This document shows, one piece after another, positions 10,315 to 21,090 of a stretch of 64,000 bases of DNA. Made by a program: the position numbers and the translations under genes. The stretch comes from Lysobacter spongiicola DSM 21749 (GTDB lineage: Bacteria; Pseudomonadota; Gammaproteobacteria; Xanthomonadales; Xanthomonadaceae), in contig NZ_FUXP01000011.1 of NCBI RefSeq assembly GCF_900167055.1, positions 1 to 64,000 of the forward strand, in the 5' to 3' direction. The notes under the pieces are model-generated. The model was not told where the DNA came from. It worked only from the letters and a program-made list of their open reading frames with translations, and did not search any database. Each line of letters opens with the position of its first letter. Within the stretch, counting starts at the first letter, position 1.

Positions 10315-11526
10315 TCAGTCGGCCTGGCGACGCAGGAACGCCGGGATGTCCAGGTAGCTGCTGTCGTTGCCGAAATCAGCCGCAGCCGGTGCGGCCGTTT
10401 CCGCGGCGGTGCTCGCGCTGGCGCGCAGGCTGCCTCCGAAGCTCGGGGCCGACGGGGCGACGGCGTCGTCCATCGGGAACTCGGGCTGGCCGGTGGTGGC
10501 GTTGCGCACCAGCTGGATCGGGGCGCGCTGGCCCTGCTCGTTCGGCGCACCCTTGCGCACCGCCGCCCGGTTGAGGCCGGTGGCCACCACGGTGACCTTG
10601 ACCTCGTCCTGCATGTCCGGATCGAGCACGGTGCCGAGCACGACCGTCGCGTCCTCGGAGGCGAAGGCTTCGATGGTGCGGCCGACTTCGTCGAACTCGG
10701 CCATCGTGAAGTCCGGACCAGCGGTGATGTTGACCAGGATGCCATTGGCGCCGGAGAGGTTGACGTCGTCGAGCAGCGGGTTCTGGATCGCCGCTTCCGC
10801 CGCGGCCTGGGCGCGGTCATCGCCGCGTGCCGAGCCGGTACCCATCATCGCCAGGCCCATCTCGCTCATCACGGTGCGCACGTCCGCGAAATCGACGTTG
10901 ATCAGGCCCGGGCGCACGATCAGGTCGGCGATGCCCTGCACGGCGCCGAGCAGCACGTCGTTGGCGGCGCGGAAGGCCTGGATCATGGTCGCGTTGCGGC
11001 CCAGTACGGTGATCAGCTTCTCGTTGGGGATGGTGATCAGCGAGTCGCAGTGGTGGCTGAGTTCCTCGATGCCCTTGAGCGCGACCTGCATGCGCCGGCG
11101 GCCTTCGAACGGAAACGGCTTGGTGACCACGGCCACGGTCAGGATGCCCATCTCCTTGGCCAGCTGTGCCACCACCGGCGCCGCGCCGGTCCCGGTGCCG
11201 CCGCCCATGCCGGCGGTGATGAACACCATGTCGGCGCCCTCCATCGCATCCATCAGGCGCTCGCGGTCCTCGAGCGCGGCCTGGCGGCCGACCTCGGGGT
11301 TCGCGCCCGCGCCCAGGCCCTTGGTGACGTTGCTGCCCAGTTGCAGCTGCAGCTTGGCGCCGCAGTTCTTGATCGCCTGCGAGTCCGTGTTCGCGGTGAT
11401 GAACTCCACCCCGTCGACGTTGCCGCTGACCATGTGTGCCACGGCGTTGCCGCCGCCGCCGCCGACGCCGATCACCTTGATGATCGCGTTGGGGGCCATG
11501 CTCTCTACCAGTTCGAAATGCGCCAT
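10315..11526 (-). CDS. ftsZ: Cell division GTPase FtsZ
   Basis: 403 residues. Tubulin-like GTPase that forms the cytokinetic ring. The nucleotide site is intact: [10 protein letters not shown] near residue 20 and the tubulin signature [10 protein letters not shown] near residue 105. A variable linker (about 325-385) leads to the conserved C-terminal peptide [13 protein letters not shown], the docking site for FtsA, ZipA and ZapD. It lies 143 bp after ftsA, the largest gap inside the dcw block apart from the ftsZ-lpxC gap; extra ftsZ promoters commonly lie in such regions. Confidence 0.99.
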   Translation of the reverse strand: MAHFELVESMAPNAIIKVIGVGGGGGNAVAHMVSGNVDGVEFITANTDSQAIKNCGAKLQLQLGSNVTKGLGAGANPEVGRQAALEDRERLMDAMEGADMVFITAGMGGGTGTGAAPVVAQLAKEMGILTVAVVTKPFPFEGRRRMQVALKGIEELSHHCDSLITIPNEKLITVLGRNATMIQAFRAANDVLLGAVQGIADLIVRPGLINVDFADVRTVMSEMGLAMMGTGSARGDDRAQAAAEAAIQNPLLDDVNLSGANGILVNITAGPDFTMAEFDEVGRTIEAFASEDATVVLGTVLDPDMQDEVKVTVVATGLNRAAVRKGAPNEQGQRAPIQLVRNATTGQPEFPMDDAVAPSAPSFGGSLRASASTAAETAAPAAADFGNDSSYLDIPAFLRRQAD

Positions 11527-11669
11527 GTCCGTGTCCTCGATGTCTAGTTATGTGGTGCTGTGTTGATGCTTGTCGCTGCCGTCTTGTCGCGTGTCGCGTG
11601 TTGCCGCCCCCAATGCGTCACCCGGACATCGTCGTCCGGGCTGTTTCCCCTTCCGTCCCGCGCGGTCCA
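11527..11669 (-). other. ftsA-ftsZ intergenic region with a small dyad
   Basis: The only structure seen is an imperfectly spaced dyad CCCGGAC/GTCCGGG near 11621-11641. It has no U-run. It may slow transcription or process the mRNA between ftsA and ftsZ; no clear promoter was found by eye. Confidence 0.35.
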
Positions 11670-12920
11670 TCAGAATTCCCCGCGGTACCAGTTCTTGAGC
11701 TTGTTGAAGAACGAACCCGCGCGGCCGGTGGAGATCACCGGGCGCCGCGGGTTCTCGATCTGGCTGCCCATCAGCAGCAGGCCGACACCGGTGGCGTGCA
11801 CCGGGTTGCCGACCACTTCGCCCAGGCCGGTGACGTGCTGGGGGATACCCACCCGCACCGGCATGTGCAGCATTTCCTCGGCCAGTTCGACCACGCCTTC
11901 CATCTTCGAGGCGCCGCCGGTCAGGACCATGCCCGCCCGCACGTGCTGCTCGAATCCGCTGCGCCGCAGCTCGGCCTGGACCATCTCGAAGATCTCCTCG
12001 TAGCGGGCCTGCACCGCCTGCGCGAGCGATGCGCGCGGCATGCGCCGCGGTGGCCGGTCGCCGACGCTCGGCACCTGGATGCTTTCCTCGGCGGTGGCCA
12101 TCTGGGCCAGCGCGCAGGCGTAGCGCACCTTGATCTGCTCGGCCTCTGGCGTGGGGGTGCGTAGCATGTGCGCGATGTCCTCGGTGACCTTGTCGCCGGC
12201 GATGCCGAGGCTGGCCGAATGGGCGATCGCGCCATTGACGAACACCGCGATGTCGGTGGTGCCGGCGCCGATGTCGACCAGCACCACGCCGAGCTCGCGC
12301 TCGTCGGAGGTCAGCACCGCGTGGCTGGAAGCGAGCACGCCCAGGATCAGATCGTCCACCTGCAGGCCGCAGCGCTGCACGCACTTGCTGACGTTGGTCG
12401 CCGCCGACTGCGCGCAGACCACCAGGTGCGCGTGCACCTCCAGCCGCACGCCGCTCATGCCGACCGGGTTGCGGATGCCTTCCTGCGAGTCGTCGAGCAC
12501 GTAGTCGCGCGGGATCGCATGCAGGATCTTCTGGTCGGCCGGGATCGCGACCGCCTTGGCCGCCTCCAGCACCCGGTCGAGGTCGCCGAAGGTGACCTCG
12601 CCATCGCGGATCGGTGCGATGCCCTGCGAGTTCCGGCACTGCACGTGGCTGCCGGAGATGGAGGCGTAGACCGAGCGGATCTCGCAGCCGGCCATCAGTT
12701 CGGCCTCTTCGATCGCCCGCTGGATCGACTGCACCGTGGACTCTATATCCACCACCACGCCGCGGCGCAGGCCGCGCGATTCGTGCGAGCCGATGCCGAT
12801 CACCTCGATCGGGTTGCCCGAGCGGTTGTCTTCGGCCGTGTACTCGCCGACCAGTGCCACCACCTTCGACGTACCGATGTCGAGGCCGACGATCAACGAT
12901 TTGTCACCCTTGCGATTCAT
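11670..12920 (-). CDS. ftsA: Cell division protein FtsA
   Basis: 416 residues. Actin-like ATPase that tethers FtsZ to the membrane and recruits later division proteins. It shows the phosphate-1 loop VGLDIGTSKV (about 10-19), the phosphate-2 region VDIGAGTTDIAVF (about 205) and the adenosine loop LTGGASKMEG (about 335). The C-terminal FFNKLKNWYRGEF is an amphipathic membrane-targeting helix. It overlaps the end of ftsQ by 4 bp, so translation is probably coupled. Confidence 0.98.
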   Translation of the reverse strand: MNRKGDKSLIVGLDIGTSKVVALVGEYTAEDNRSGNPIEVIGIGSHESRGLRRGVVVDIESTVQSIQRAIEEAELMAGCEIRSVYASISGSHVQCRNSQGIAPIRDGEVTFGDLDRVLEAAKAVAIPADQKILHAIPRDYVLDDSQEGIRNPVGMSGVRLEVHAHLVVCAQSAATNVSKCVQRCGLQVDDLILGVLASSHAVLTSDERELGVVLVDIGAGTTDIAVFVNGAIAHSASLGIAGDKVTEDIAHMLRTPTPEAEQIKVRYACALAQMATAEESIQVPSVGDRPPRRMPRASLAQAVQARYEEIFEMVQAELRRSGFEQHVRAGMVLTGGASKMEGVVELAEEMLHMPVRVGIPQHVTGLGEVVGNPVHATGVGLLLMGSQIENPRRPVISTGRAGSFFNKLKNWYRGEF

Positions 12921-13651
12921 GACTGTCCTTGCGTGTTCACTGGCGGGGCCTCCGGGAGCGGGGCCCAGCTCAGTGCGAAACCATTGGTGTAGCGCAGGTC
13001 GGCGCGTACCAGCCGCTGGACCTGCTGCGCCAGCAGTTGCGGCATCAGCCGGACGAAGCGGCCCATGCGTGCGCGTGCGGCGCTGCGTCCCACCACCACC
13101 TCGGCGCCGTTGTCCAGGCCGAGCGTCCAGCTGCCGCGTGCGTCCAGCTTCACCGCGCGCACGCCGACGCCGATCGGCTGGAACATGGACCGGGCCTCGT
13201 TGTAGATCTCGACGACTTCACCGGTCCGGGTATCGGGGCCGTCGAGCAGCGGCAGCCCTTCCGGCACTTCGATGCCCTGCGCCGGGAACAGCCGCCCGTG
13301 TTCGGACAGCAGCCGGTCCTCACCCCAGCGTGCGAACGGCACGTGCTCGACCACCACCACTTCCAGCACGTCCGGCCAGCGCTTGCGCACTTCGGCACTC
13401 TCGACCCAGGGCAGGCGGGCGACGGCGGCCTGCGCATCGTCCAGCCGGATCGCGAAGAAGCCGGAACGGGCGTGCGGCAGCAGGGTCTCGCGCAGCAGCG
13501 CCTCGTCGACACGGTCGAACTGCCCGGTCGCGCGCAGCTTGGTCAGCGGCCAGTGGTTCGCGCCGACCCAGCCGTTGAGCACGGCCACGACCGGCAGCAC
13601 GACCAGCCCGACCGCGAGCAACCAACCCAGCAGGCGCAGGAGTGGCATCAC
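12917..13651 (-). CDS. ftsQ: Cell division protein FtsQ
   Basis: 244 residues. Bitopic inner-membrane divisome protein linking early and late proteins, working with FtsB and FtsL. One transmembrane segment ([21 protein letters not shown], about 7-27) is followed by a POTRA domain (about 35-110, with [19 protein letters not shown]) and the beta domain. Overlaps of 4 bp join it to ddlB upstream and ftsA downstream. Two adjacent Met codons at the start make 13651 or 13648 possible. Confidence 0.95.
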   Translation of the reverse strand: MMPLLRLLGWLLAVGLVVLPVVAVLNGWVGANHWPLTKLRATGQFDRVDEALLRETLLPHARSGFFAIRLDDAQAAVARLPWVESAEVRKRWPDVLEVVVVEHVPFARWGEDRLLSEHGRLFPAQGIEVPEGLPLLDGPDTRTGEVVEIYNEARSMFQPIGVGVRAVKLDARGSWTLGLDNGAEVVVGRSAARARMGRFVRLMPQLLAQQVQRLVRADLRYTNGFALSWAPLPEAPPVNTQGQS

Positions 13652-14634
13652 GGCGTGAGGCCCTCCCCCGTGGTCCCTTCAAGTACCCGCCAGCACAGCT
13701 CCTCGAAGCCGATGCCGACCTGCGCCGCAGCCTTCGGCACCAGCGAGTGGCTGGTCATGCCGGGGGCGGTGTTGATCTCCAGCAGCAGGAAGGCGCCGCT
13801 GGTGCGATCGCGCATCACGTCGACCCGGCCCCAGCCGCTGCATGCGGCCGTTTCGAAGGCGGCCAGCGCCAGCCGGCGGATCTCGTCCTCGGCACGCCCC
13901 TCCAGCCCTGGGCAGAGATACTGGTTATCGTCTGCAACGTACTTGGCGTTGTAGTCGTACCACTCGCCCGCCGGCACGATCCGGATCGACGGCAACGTGT
14001 GGTGGGTGGTGCCGTCGGCCAGTATGGCGACGGTGAATTCATCGCCCACCACCATCTGTTCCATCAGCAGTTCGCCGGGATAGCTGGTGGCAACCTCCAC
14101 CGCGTCGTCGAGGTCGGCTTCGGTCAGTACGCGCGAGACCGCCACGCTGGAGCCCTCGCAGGAAGGCTTCACGAATACCGGCAGGCCGAGCTCACGCGCC
14201 GCATTGCGGATGTCCTCCGGACCACGGTCGTCACCACCGGGCAGACGTACGTAGCGCGGCGTCGGCAGACCGGCCGCCATCCACACCTGCTTGGTGCGGA
14301 TCTTGTCCAGCGTCAGCGCCGAACCCAGAACTCCGGGGCCGGTATAGGGCACGCCCAGCGCCTGCAGCAGGCCCTGCAATACGCCGTTCTCGCCGTCACC
14401 GCCGTGGAGGATGTTGAACACACGGTCGACCCGGCCCTTGCCGATCAACTCGACGAGCGCGGGCACACCGTCGACCCCGAAGGCATCGACGTCGCGCGAG
14501 CGCAGTGCTTCCAGCACGTTGCCGCCAGATGCGAGCGACACCTCGCGCTCGGCGCTGGTGCCGCCCATCAGCACGGCCACGCGGCCGAACACGGCGGGAT
14601 CGCTCACCCTGCAGGGGCCCGGCATGGTGCTCAT
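13648..14634 (-). CDS. ddlB: D-alanine--D-alanine ligase
   Basis: 328 residues. ATP-grasp enzyme that joins two D-Ala to supply the terminal dipeptide for MurF. Family motifs are [17 protein letters not shown] (about 20-36), [30 protein letters not shown] and the metal-binding [15 protein letters not shown]. It sits between murC and ftsQ with 4-bp overlaps on both sides. Confidence 0.97.
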   Translation of the reverse strand: MSTMPGPCRVSDPAVFGRVAVLMGGTSAEREVSLASGGNVLEALRSRDVDAFGVDGVPALVELIGKGRVDRVFNILHGGDGENGVLQGLLQALGVPYTGPGVLGSALTLDKIRTKQVWMAAGLPTPRYVRLPGGDDRGPEDIRNAARELGLPVFVKPSCEGSSVAVSRVLTEADLDDAVEVATSYPGELLMEQMVVGDEFTVAILADGTTHHTLPSIRIVPAGEWYDYNAKYVADDNQYLCPGLEGRAEDEIRRLALAAFETAACSGWGRVDVMRDRTSGAFLLLEINTAPGMTSHSLVPKAAAQVGIGFEELCWRVLEGTTGEGLTP

Positions 14635-16082
14635 TCGGCGCCCTCCCGTGCAGTGAAGCCTTGTGTCGCCACCTGCTGCGCCGCCTGTCCGATGTCGCCG
14701 GCGCCCATCATCAGCAGCAGGTCGCCGTCCTCGAGCACGTCGGCGAGGACGGATTGCAGTTCCTCGGCGCCACCGACCACCACCGGATCGACCCGGCCAC
14801 GGGTACGGATTGCGCGGGCGAGCGCCTTGGCGTCGGCACCGGCGATGGGCGCCTCACCGGCGGCATAGACCTCGGTCAGCACCAGCGCATCGACGGTCGA
14901 CAGCACGCCGGCGAAATCATCGAACAGGTCGCGGGTGCGGCTGTAACGGTGCGGCTGGAACGCGACGACGACACGCTTGTCCGGCCAGCCGCCACGGGCC
15001 GCCGCGAACACCGCCTCCAGCTCCTTGGGGTGGTGGCCGTAATCGTCGACCACCGTCACCATGCCGCCGCGCGGCAACGGCGTCTGCGAGAGCAGGTTGA
15101 AGCGGCGACCGATGCCGGCGAAACCTTCCAGCGCGCGCGCAATCACTTCCGGCTCGACGCCGAGCTGCCAGCCCACGGCGGCCGCGGCCAGCGCGTTCTG
15201 CACGTTGTGGCGGCCTGGAAGCGCAAGGGTGACGCGGCAGCTGGCGTCGTCGGGCAGGCGCAGGGTGAACTGCATGCGTCCGCCCTGCTGGGTCACGTCC
15301 TCCGCGCGCACGTCGGCCTTGGGATCGAAACCGTAGGTCATGACGTGGCGGGGCGTCCGGTCGGCCAGCTCGGCGACTTCCGGATCGTCGATGCAGAGCA
15401 CTGCGAGTCCGTAGAACGGCAGGCGATGCATGAACTCGGTGAATGCCGCCTGGACCTTGGCGAAGTCGCCTTCGTAGTTGTCCAGATGGTCGGCGTCGAT
15501 GTTGGTGACGATGGCGATCTGCGGGTTCAGCCGCAGGAAGCTGCCATCGCTCTCGTCGGCCTCGGCCACCAGCCACTCGCCGCCGCCCAGCCTGGCGTTC
15601 GCGCCGGCCGCAAGCAGCTGGCCGCCGATGACGAAGGTCGGGTCGATGCCGCCCTCGGCCAGCACGCTCGCCGCCAGCGAAGTAGTGGTGGTTTTGCCGT
15701 GGGTACCGGCGACCGCGATGCCGCGCTTGAAGCGCATGAGCTCGGCCAGCATTTCCGCGCGCGGCACCACCGGGATGCGCTGCGCGCGCGCCTCGGCCAG
15801 CTCCGGGTTGTCGGGCTTGATCGCGCTGGAAACCACGACGCAATCGGTCCCCAGCACGTTGCCGGGCGCGTGCTCGCGATGCACGGTCACGCCCAGCTTC
15901 GCCAGCCGGCGGGTGACGGCGTTGTCGGCCTTGTCCGAGCCGGAAACCTGGTAGCCCAGCGTGCACATCACCTCGGCGATGCCGCTCATGCCGGTGCCGC
16001 CGATGCCGACGAAGTGCACCCTCGGGAATGCCTTGGCGAGGTCACCGCTGTGTTGCAGGCGGCGGCGCACGGTACTGCTCAT
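14631..16082 (-). CDS. murC: UDP-N-acetylmuramate--L-alanine ligase MurC
   Basis: 483 residues. Adds L-Ala to UDP-MurNAc, the first peptide step of peptidoglycan precursor synthesis. N-terminal Rossmann motif [16 protein letters not shown] (about 22-37), ATP site [11 protein letters not shown] (about 117-127), and central [20 protein letters not shown]. The start at 16082 ([13 protein letters not shown]) gives an ATGA overlap with the murG stop; an upstream ATG at 16124 would run into murG coding sequence. Confidence 0.97.
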   Translation of the reverse strand: MSSTVRRRLQHSGDLAKAFPRVHFVGIGGTGMSGIAEVMCTLGYQVSGSDKADNAVTRRLAKLGVTVHREHAPGNVLGTDCVVVSSAIKPDNPELAEARAQRIPVVPRAEMLAELMRFKRGIAVAGTHGKTTTTSLAASVLAEGGIDPTFVIGGQLLAAGANARLGGGEWLVAEADESDGSFLRLNPQIAIVTNIDADHLDNYEGDFAKVQAAFTEFMHRLPFYGLAVLCIDDPEVAELADRTPRHVMTYGFDPKADVRAEDVTQQGGRMQFTLRLPDDASCRVTLALPGRHNVQNALAAAAVGWQLGVEPEVIARALEGFAGIGRRFNLLSQTPLPRGGMVTVVDDYGHHPKELEAVFAAARGGWPDKRVVVAFQPHRYSRTRDLFDDFAGVLSTVDALVLTEVYAAGEAPIAGADAKALARAIRTRGRVDPVVVGGAEELQSVLADVLEDGDLLLMMGAGDIGQAAQQVATQGFTAREGAE

Positions 16083-17188
16083 GCAGCCTGCTCCTTGTCT
16101 GATTGGGTATCGGGGGATGCGCACTGCAGGACGGCATCGGCAACCCGCGCCGCGGCGTCGGGGCGTGCCAGGGCGCGTGCGGCGCTTGCGAACTGCAGCA
16201 GGTCGATGCGCTCGGCAAGGATCTCGAGCGTCGCCGACAGCCGTTCGGCGAGTTCGCCCGTCGAACCGCCTTCGGCGATGAGCTGGGCGGCACCGCGGTC
16301 GACCAGGTACTGCGCGTTGCGGGTCTGGTGGTCATCGACGGCCTGCGGGAACGGCACCAGCAGGCTGCCCACGCCCACGGCGCACAGCTCCGCCAGCGTC
16401 AACGCGCCCGCGCGGCACACCACGACATCGGCCCAGCCATAGGCTTGCGCCATGTCGGCAATGAAGGGTTCCACGCTGGCGGAGATGCCGGCCTTGCCGT
16501 ATTCGGCAATGGCGTGCTCCCGATGGCGCTCGCCACACTGGTGGCGCACCTCCACCCCGGCGATGCGCCCGCGCAGGCCTGCCAATGCCATCGGCAGGGC
16601 GATATTCAACGACCGCGCGCCCTGGCTGCCACCGAGCACGAGGATTCGCAACGGTCCTTCGCGTCCAGCGAAGCGCTGCTCGGGCGGCGGCACCGCGGAG
16701 ATTTCTGTCCGGACAGGATTGCCGACCACCACTTCGCCCGGGAAAGTGTCCGGGAAACCGGTCAGCACTTCATCGGCCAGTCTTGCCAGGACCCGGTTGG
16801 TCAGGCCGGCGGCCCTGTTCTGCTCGTGCACCACCAGCGGGATCCCCGCCAGTCGCGCGGCCAGCCCGCCGGGCCCCGCCGCGTAGCCACCAAAGCTGAT
16901 CACCGCCCTCGGCCTGCGCCGGCGCAGCACCGCGCGGGCCGCCTGCACGGCGCCGACGAGCCGGAACGGCGTCATCGCGAGGGCGGCAAGGCCTTTGCCA
17001 CGCATCGCCTTGATCGAGATGGTATCGATCTCGATGCCATGCTGCGGCACCAGCCGCGTTTCCATGCCCCCGTCCGCGCCCAACCACGTGACCGGGATGC
17101 CGCGATCGAGCAGCTCCCGCGCCACGGCCAGGCCCGGGAAAATATGGCCGCCAGTGCCGCCGGCGAGGATGGTCACGGGGCGGCTCAT
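16079..17188 (-). CDS. murG: Lipid II synthase MurG (UDP-GlcNAc transferase)
   Basis: 369 residues. Peripheral inner-membrane glycosyltransferase (GT28) that adds GlcNAc to lipid I. It shows the lipid I-binding [17 protein letters not shown] near the N-terminus, [18 protein letters not shown], and the UDP-GlcNAc site [13 protein letters not shown] and [15 protein letters not shown]. Overlaps of 4 bp join it to ftsW and murC. Confidence 0.98.
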   Translation of the reverse strand: MSRPVTILAGGTGGHIFPGLAVARELLDRGIPVTWLGADGGMETRLVPQHGIEIDTISIKAMRGKGLAALAMTPFRLVGAVQAARAVLRRRRPRAVISFGGYAAGPGGLAARLAGIPLVVHEQNRAAGLTNRVLARLADEVLTGFPDTFPGEVVVGNPVRTEISAVPPPEQRFAGREGPLRILVLGGSQGARSLNIALPMALAGLRGRIAGVEVRHQCGERHREHAIAEYGKAGISASVEPFIADMAQAYGWADVVVCRAGALTLAELCAVGVGSLLVPFPQAVDDHQTRNAQYLVDRGAAQLIAEGGSTGELAERLSATLEILAERIDLLQFASAARALARPDAAARVADAVLQCASPDTQSDKEQAA

Positions 17189-18519
17189 GCCAAGCCTCCG
17201 AGGGTCGGTTCGACGCGCTGGCGCAGCCGGCTGGTGCCACGACGTGATGGCGTGGCTGCAGTCGACGGCGTCGCGGCGGCGCCCGCGACCTGGGCACGCG
17301 CGGCCGCCGGCGCGACGGGCGCGACAGGAGACGGCGTTTCGCGAACGGCCTCACCACGCAGCCTTGCCACCTGGCGCTGCGCCCGGTCGAGCTCGTAGGA
17401 CACACGCAGCAGCAGGCCAATGGCGGCGCAGGTCATCAGCACGCTGGAGCCACCGGAAGAGATCAGCGGCAGGGTCAGGCCCTTGGTCGGCAGCAGCCCC
17501 AGGTTCACGCCGATCGACACGAAGCTCTGCAGGCCGATCCACAGCGCGATGCCGAAAGCGCAATAGCCGGAGAAGTGCCGGCGCATGTCCACGCACTTCA
17601 GGCCGATCCACAGCGCGCGTCCCACCAGCAATCCGTACAGCGCGATGACCACGCAGACCCCCACGAATCCCAGCTCCTCGCCGATGACGGCCAGGATGAA
17701 GTCGGTATGCGCTTCCGGGAGGTAGGACAGCTTCTGCACCGAGCCGCCCAGGCCGACGCCCAGCCACTCGCCACGGCCCACGGCCATCAGGGCGTTGGTC
17801 AGCTGGTAGCCGGAATTGAAGGGGTCCGCCCAGGGATCCAGGAAGGAGGTGAGTCGCCGCACCCGGTAGGGTTCCGCGATGGCAACCACCGCCAGTGCCG
17901 GCAGCAGCACCATCACCGGGCCGAACATCCGCGGCATGTTGACCCCGCCGAGCACCAGCATGCCGCCGGTGATCGCCAGGATCAGCGAGGCGGAGCCGAA
18001 ATCGGGTTGCAGCAGCATCAATGCCACCAGCGCGACCGCCACGCCCAGCGGCTTGAGCATCGCCGGCCAATTGGCGCTGACCTCCTCGCTGTAGCGCTTG
18101 AGGTAGCTGGCGAGCCAGACGATGTAGAGCAGCTTTACCGCCTCGACCGCCTGGAAGTTCGACACGCCCAGGTTGATCCAGCGACGCGCGCCGTTGACCT
18201 CGTGGCCGATACCGGGCACGAAGACCGCAACCAGCAGACCGAAGCAGCCCAGCAGCAGCCATTGGCTGTGCTGCTCGATGGTCTTCAGGTCCGTGCGCAT
18301 CAACCAGATGGCCAGGCCGATGCCGCCGACCAGGAACAACACGTGGCGGACCAGGTAGTGGAACGGCCCGAGGTCGTAGTCGATCGCGATGGCAATCGAG
18401 CTGGACCCGACCATCACCACGCCCAGGCACGCGAGCACGCCCGCCACGCCCAGCACCCACGGGTCGAAGCGCCCCGTGATGGCATCAAGTCGTGTCGCCT
18501 GGCGTACCGATTCGCTCAT
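17185..18519 (-). CDS. ftsW: Lipid II glycan polymerase FtsW (SEDS family)
   Basis: 444 residues with about ten transmembrane segments. SEDS protein that polymerises septal glycan with FtsI. Family landmarks are [40 protein letters not shown], the [19 protein letters not shown] loop and [19 protein letters not shown]. The start at 18519 ([11 protein letters not shown]) shares one base with the mraY stop (TGATG). A C-terminal tail of about 50 residues is Ala/Pro-rich and cytoplasmic. murD, usually between mraY and ftsW, is absent. Confidence 0.96.
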   Translation of the reverse strand: MSESVRQATRLDAITGRFDPWVLGVAGVLACLGVVMVGSSSIAIAIDYDLGPFHYLVRHVLFLVGGIGLAIWLMRTDLKTIEQHSQWLLLGCFGLLVAVFVPGIGHEVNGARRWINLGVSNFQAVEAVKLLYIVWLASYLKRYSEEVSANWPAMLKPLGVAVALVALMLLQPDFGSASLILAITGGMLVLGGVNMPRMFGPVMVLLPALAVVAIAEPYRVRRLTSFLDPWADPFNSGYQLTNALMAVGRGEWLGVGLGGSVQKLSYLPEAHTDFILAVIGEELGFVGVCVVIALYGLLVGRALWIGLKCVDMRRHFSGYCAFGIALWIGLQSFVSIGVNLGLLPTKGLTLPLISSGGSSVLMTCAAIGLLLRVSYELDRAQRQVARLRGEAVRETPSPVAPVAPAAARAQVAGAAATPSTAATPSRRGTSRLRQRVEPTLGGLA

Positions 18520-19601
18520 CAGCGCACCTTCAACGTGGCCAGGCCGACCAGCACGAGCACGACGGAGATGATCCAGAAGCGCACGATCACGCGCGGCTCC
18601 GGCCAGCCCTTGAGCTCGAAGTGGTGGTGGATCGGCGCCATCCGGAACACGCGCTTGCCGGTGAGCTTGAACGAGGCCACCTGGATCATCACCGAGAGCG
18701 TCTCGATCACGAACACACCGCCCATCACCACCAGCACCAGCTCCTGGCGCACGATTACCGCGATCGTGCCCAGCACCGCGCCCAGCGCGAGCGCACCGAT
18801 GTCGCCCATGAACACCATCGCGGGGTAGGTGTTGAACCACAGGAACCCGAGCCCCGCGCCGGCAATCGCGGCGCAGATGATGACCAGCTCGCCGGCGCCC
18901 GGCACGCGTGGGATCTGCAGGTATTCGGAGAACTGTGCATGGCCGGAGGCGTAGGCGAACACGCCCAGCGCGCATGCGACCAGCACGGTCGGCATGATCG
19001 CCAACCCATCGAGGCCATCGGTGAGGTTGACCGCGTTGGAAAAGCCGACGATCCAGAAGTACGCGACCACGATCAGCCCGGCGCCGATCGGCAGGGCCAG
19101 GTCCTTGAACAGCGGCACGTAGAAGGTCGTCAGCGCCGGTACGTCGGCGGTCATGTACAGGTAGACGCCGGCGGCGAGTCCGAACAGCGACTGCAGCGCG
19201 TACTTGGTGCGCGACTTCATGCCGTTGGGGTCGCGCCGGACGATCTTGATCCAGTCGTCCCACCAGCCGATCACGCCGAACGCCACCATCACCGCCAGCA
19301 CCACCCACACATACTTGTTGCGCAGGTCACCCCACAGCAGCACCGAAGCCAGCACCGTGAACAGGATCAGCGCACCGCCCATGGTCGGGGTGCCGGCCTT
19401 GGAGAAGTGGCTCTGCGGCCCATCGGTGCGGATCGGCTGGCCGCCCTTGTACTGGGCCAGCTTGCGGATCACGGCTGGCCCCCACCACAGTGAAAGCGCA
19501 AGCGCCGTCAGCGCGCTGAGGATCCCGCGGAAGGTGAGGTAGTTGAACAGCCCGAACAGGCTGTCCAGTTGTTCGAGCCAACGGGCCAGCTCAAGCAGCA
19601 T
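18519..19601 (-). CDS. mraY: Phospho-N-acetylmuramoyl-pentapeptide transferase MraY
   Basis: 360 residues, ten predicted transmembrane segments. Transfers phospho-MurNAc-pentapeptide to undecaprenyl phosphate, making lipid I. Signature segments are [16 protein letters not shown], the aspartates in [30 protein letters not shown], and [22 protein letters not shown]. The start overlaps the murF end by 11 bp. Confidence 0.98.
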   Translation of the reverse strand: MLLELARWLEQLDSLFGLFNYLTFRGILSALTALALSLWWGPAVIRKLAQYKGGQPIRTDGPQSHFSKAGTPTMGGALILFTVLASVLLWGDLRNKYVWVVLAVMVAFGVIGWWDDWIKIVRRDPNGMKSRTKYALQSLFGLAAGVYLYMTADVPALTTFYVPLFKDLALPIGAGLIVVAYFWIVGFSNAVNLTDGLDGLAIMPTVLVACALGVFAYASGHAQFSEYLQIPRVPGAGELVIICAAIAGAGLGFLWFNTYPAMVFMGDIGALALGAVLGTIAVIVRQELVLVVMGGVFVIETLSVMIQVASFKLTGKRVFRMAPIHHHFELKGWPEPRVIVRFWIISVVLVLVGLATLKVR

Positions 19602-21090
19602 CGGTGTCGCCCTCCTGCCCCTTCGGGCCCTGTGCCGGCAGGAGCGCCGCCACGATCCTGTCCATCGCGCTGCCGCGCGAACCCTTCACCAGCACCCGGA
19701 CGGCAGCGCCGTTGTCCCCGGCTTCTGTAGGAGGGGCTTCAGCCCCGATCGACAACCGGTTTCCAACCGGCGCTGAAGCCCCTCCTACGCCCCGAAGGAA
19801 GTCCCCTTGGGGGACAAGGGCGAGCGCTTCGCGCAGCGCGGCGATCAGCGCGTCGTGGCTTCCGAACTTGCGGCCGCCCTCGCCAAAAGCCTCCGCAGCG
19901 GCAGCGCTGAGCGGCCCGAGCGCAAACAGGCGCTTGATGCCCGCGGCCTTGGCGCGCCGGCCGGCTTCGGCGTGCATCGCTTCCCCGTCCGGGCCGAGTT
20001 CGCGCATGTCGCCCAGCACCAGCCAGCCCTCGGCGTTCGCCTGCGCCAGCGTGTCGATGGCAGCGGCGAGCGACCCGGGGTTGGCGTTGTAGCTGTCGTC
20101 CACCAGCACGACGCCGTTGCCGAGCTCGTGCGAGGCCAACCGCCCGGCGACCGGCACGGCGGCGTTGAGTCCACGGGCGATGGTTTCGATTCCCACCCCA
20201 AGACCCAGCGCCAGGCCAGCGGCCGCCATCGCGTTGCTGACGTTGTGCCGCCCCGCGAGCGCCAGCTGGACCGGCGCCTCGCCCTGCTCGCAGACCAGGG
20301 TGAAGCGGGTGCCATCGGCAGTGGCGGCGATGTCGCGCGCGGTGACGTCGGCCGTAGCCTCGAGACCGAAACGGATCAGGCGCCGCCCGTGTGCGCGCTC
20401 GGCGAAGAACGGGGCGAAGGCGTCGTCGGCATTGATGACCGCCACGCCGCGCGGCGGCAGTGCGTCGTAGACCGCTGCCTTGGTATCGGCGACGGACAGC
20501 AGGCTGCCCATACGTTCCAGGTGCGCCGGCGCCACGTTGTTCACCAGCGCGACGTCGGGGCGGGCCACTGCGGTCAGGTAGGCGATGTCGCCCGGTTTTC
20601 CGGTGCCCATCTCGTAGATGGAGAACTCGGCATCCTCCGGCGCGTCCAACACCGCCAGCGGCAAACCGATTTCGTTGTTGCGGTTGCCGGGCGTGGCGTA
20701 GGTCTTGCCGGCGAGCCCGAGGATCGCCTGCAGCAGCGACTTCACCGTGGTCTTGCCGTTGCTGCCGGTGATCGCAGCCACCTTGCCGCCGCGTTCGCGC
20801 TGCACGGCCGCCGCGAACAGCGCCAGCGCGCGCTCGGTGTCGGCGACGAGGACCTGCGGCAGGTCAACCTTGAGCTGGCGCGACACCAGCGCGGCTGCGA
20901 CGCCGCTGATCGCCGCAGCCGCCACGTGTTCGTGTCCATCGAAATTCGCACCCTTGAGGGCGACGAACAGCACGCCTTCCCCAACAGGGAGCGCGCGCGT
21001 ATCGGTCGCCACGGTGTCGACCATGATGTCGGCGCCGACCAGCCGGCCGCCACACATCCGTGCGACATCGGACAGCTTCATCCGCCTCAT
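19591..21090 (-). CDS. murF: UDP-MurNAc-tripeptide D-Ala-D-Ala ligase MurF with a repeat-derived insertion
   Basis: 499 residues, longer than the usual ~450-460. Adds D-Ala-D-Ala to the UDP-MurNAc tripeptide. ATP site [15 protein letters not shown] (about 108), central [20 protein letters not shown], and C-terminal [17 protein letters not shown]. Between the last helix ([10 protein letters not shown]) and that final strand lie about 33 extra residues ([20 protein letters not shown] onward) encoded by a palindromic repeat unit at 19727-19815. The repeat keeps the frame open, so the protein is probably full length with a surface loop. Start 21090 gives an ATGA overlap with murE; ATG 21081 is an alternative. 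Confidence 0.95.
   Translation of the reverse strand: MRRMKLSDVARMCGGRLVGADIMVDTVATDTRALPVGEGVLFVALKGANFDGHEHVAAAAISGVAAALVSRQLKVDLPQVLVADTERALALFAAAVQRERGGKVAAITGSNGKTTVKSLLQAILGLAGKTYATPGNRNNEIGLPLAVLDAPEDAEFSIYEMGTGKPGDIAYLTAVARPDVALVNNVAPAHLERMGSLLSVADTKAAVYDALPPRGVAVINADDAFAPFFAERAHGRRLIRFGLEATADVTARDIAATADGTRFTLVCEQGEAPVQLALAGRHNVSNAMAAAGLALGLGVGIETIARGLNAAVPVAGRLASHELGNGVVLVDDSYNANPGSLAAAIDTLAQANAEGWLVLGDMRELGPDGEAMHAEAGRRAKAAGIKRLFALGPLSAAAAEAFGEGGRKFGSHDALIAALREALALVPQGDFLRGVGGASAPVGNRLSIGAEAPPTEAGDNGAAVRVLVKGSRGSAMDRIVAALLPAQGPKGQEGDTDAA
19727..19815. repeat. REP pair (GGGGC-stem subtype) with hairpin module, inside murF
   Basis: Inverted arms with stem GGGGC/GCCCC lie at 19727-19750 and 19764-19788. 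They are followed by GCCCCGAAGGAAGTCCCC and its GGGGAC complement. The same composite occurs near 2.5 kb and 7.5 kb in non-coding DNA, but here it lies wholly within the murF reading frame. Confidence 0.92.

Noticed and set aside
17185-19308. 707-codon frame containing ftsW
   Set aside because: The first ~260 codons are an out-of-frame reading of mraY; the real ftsW begins at 18519.
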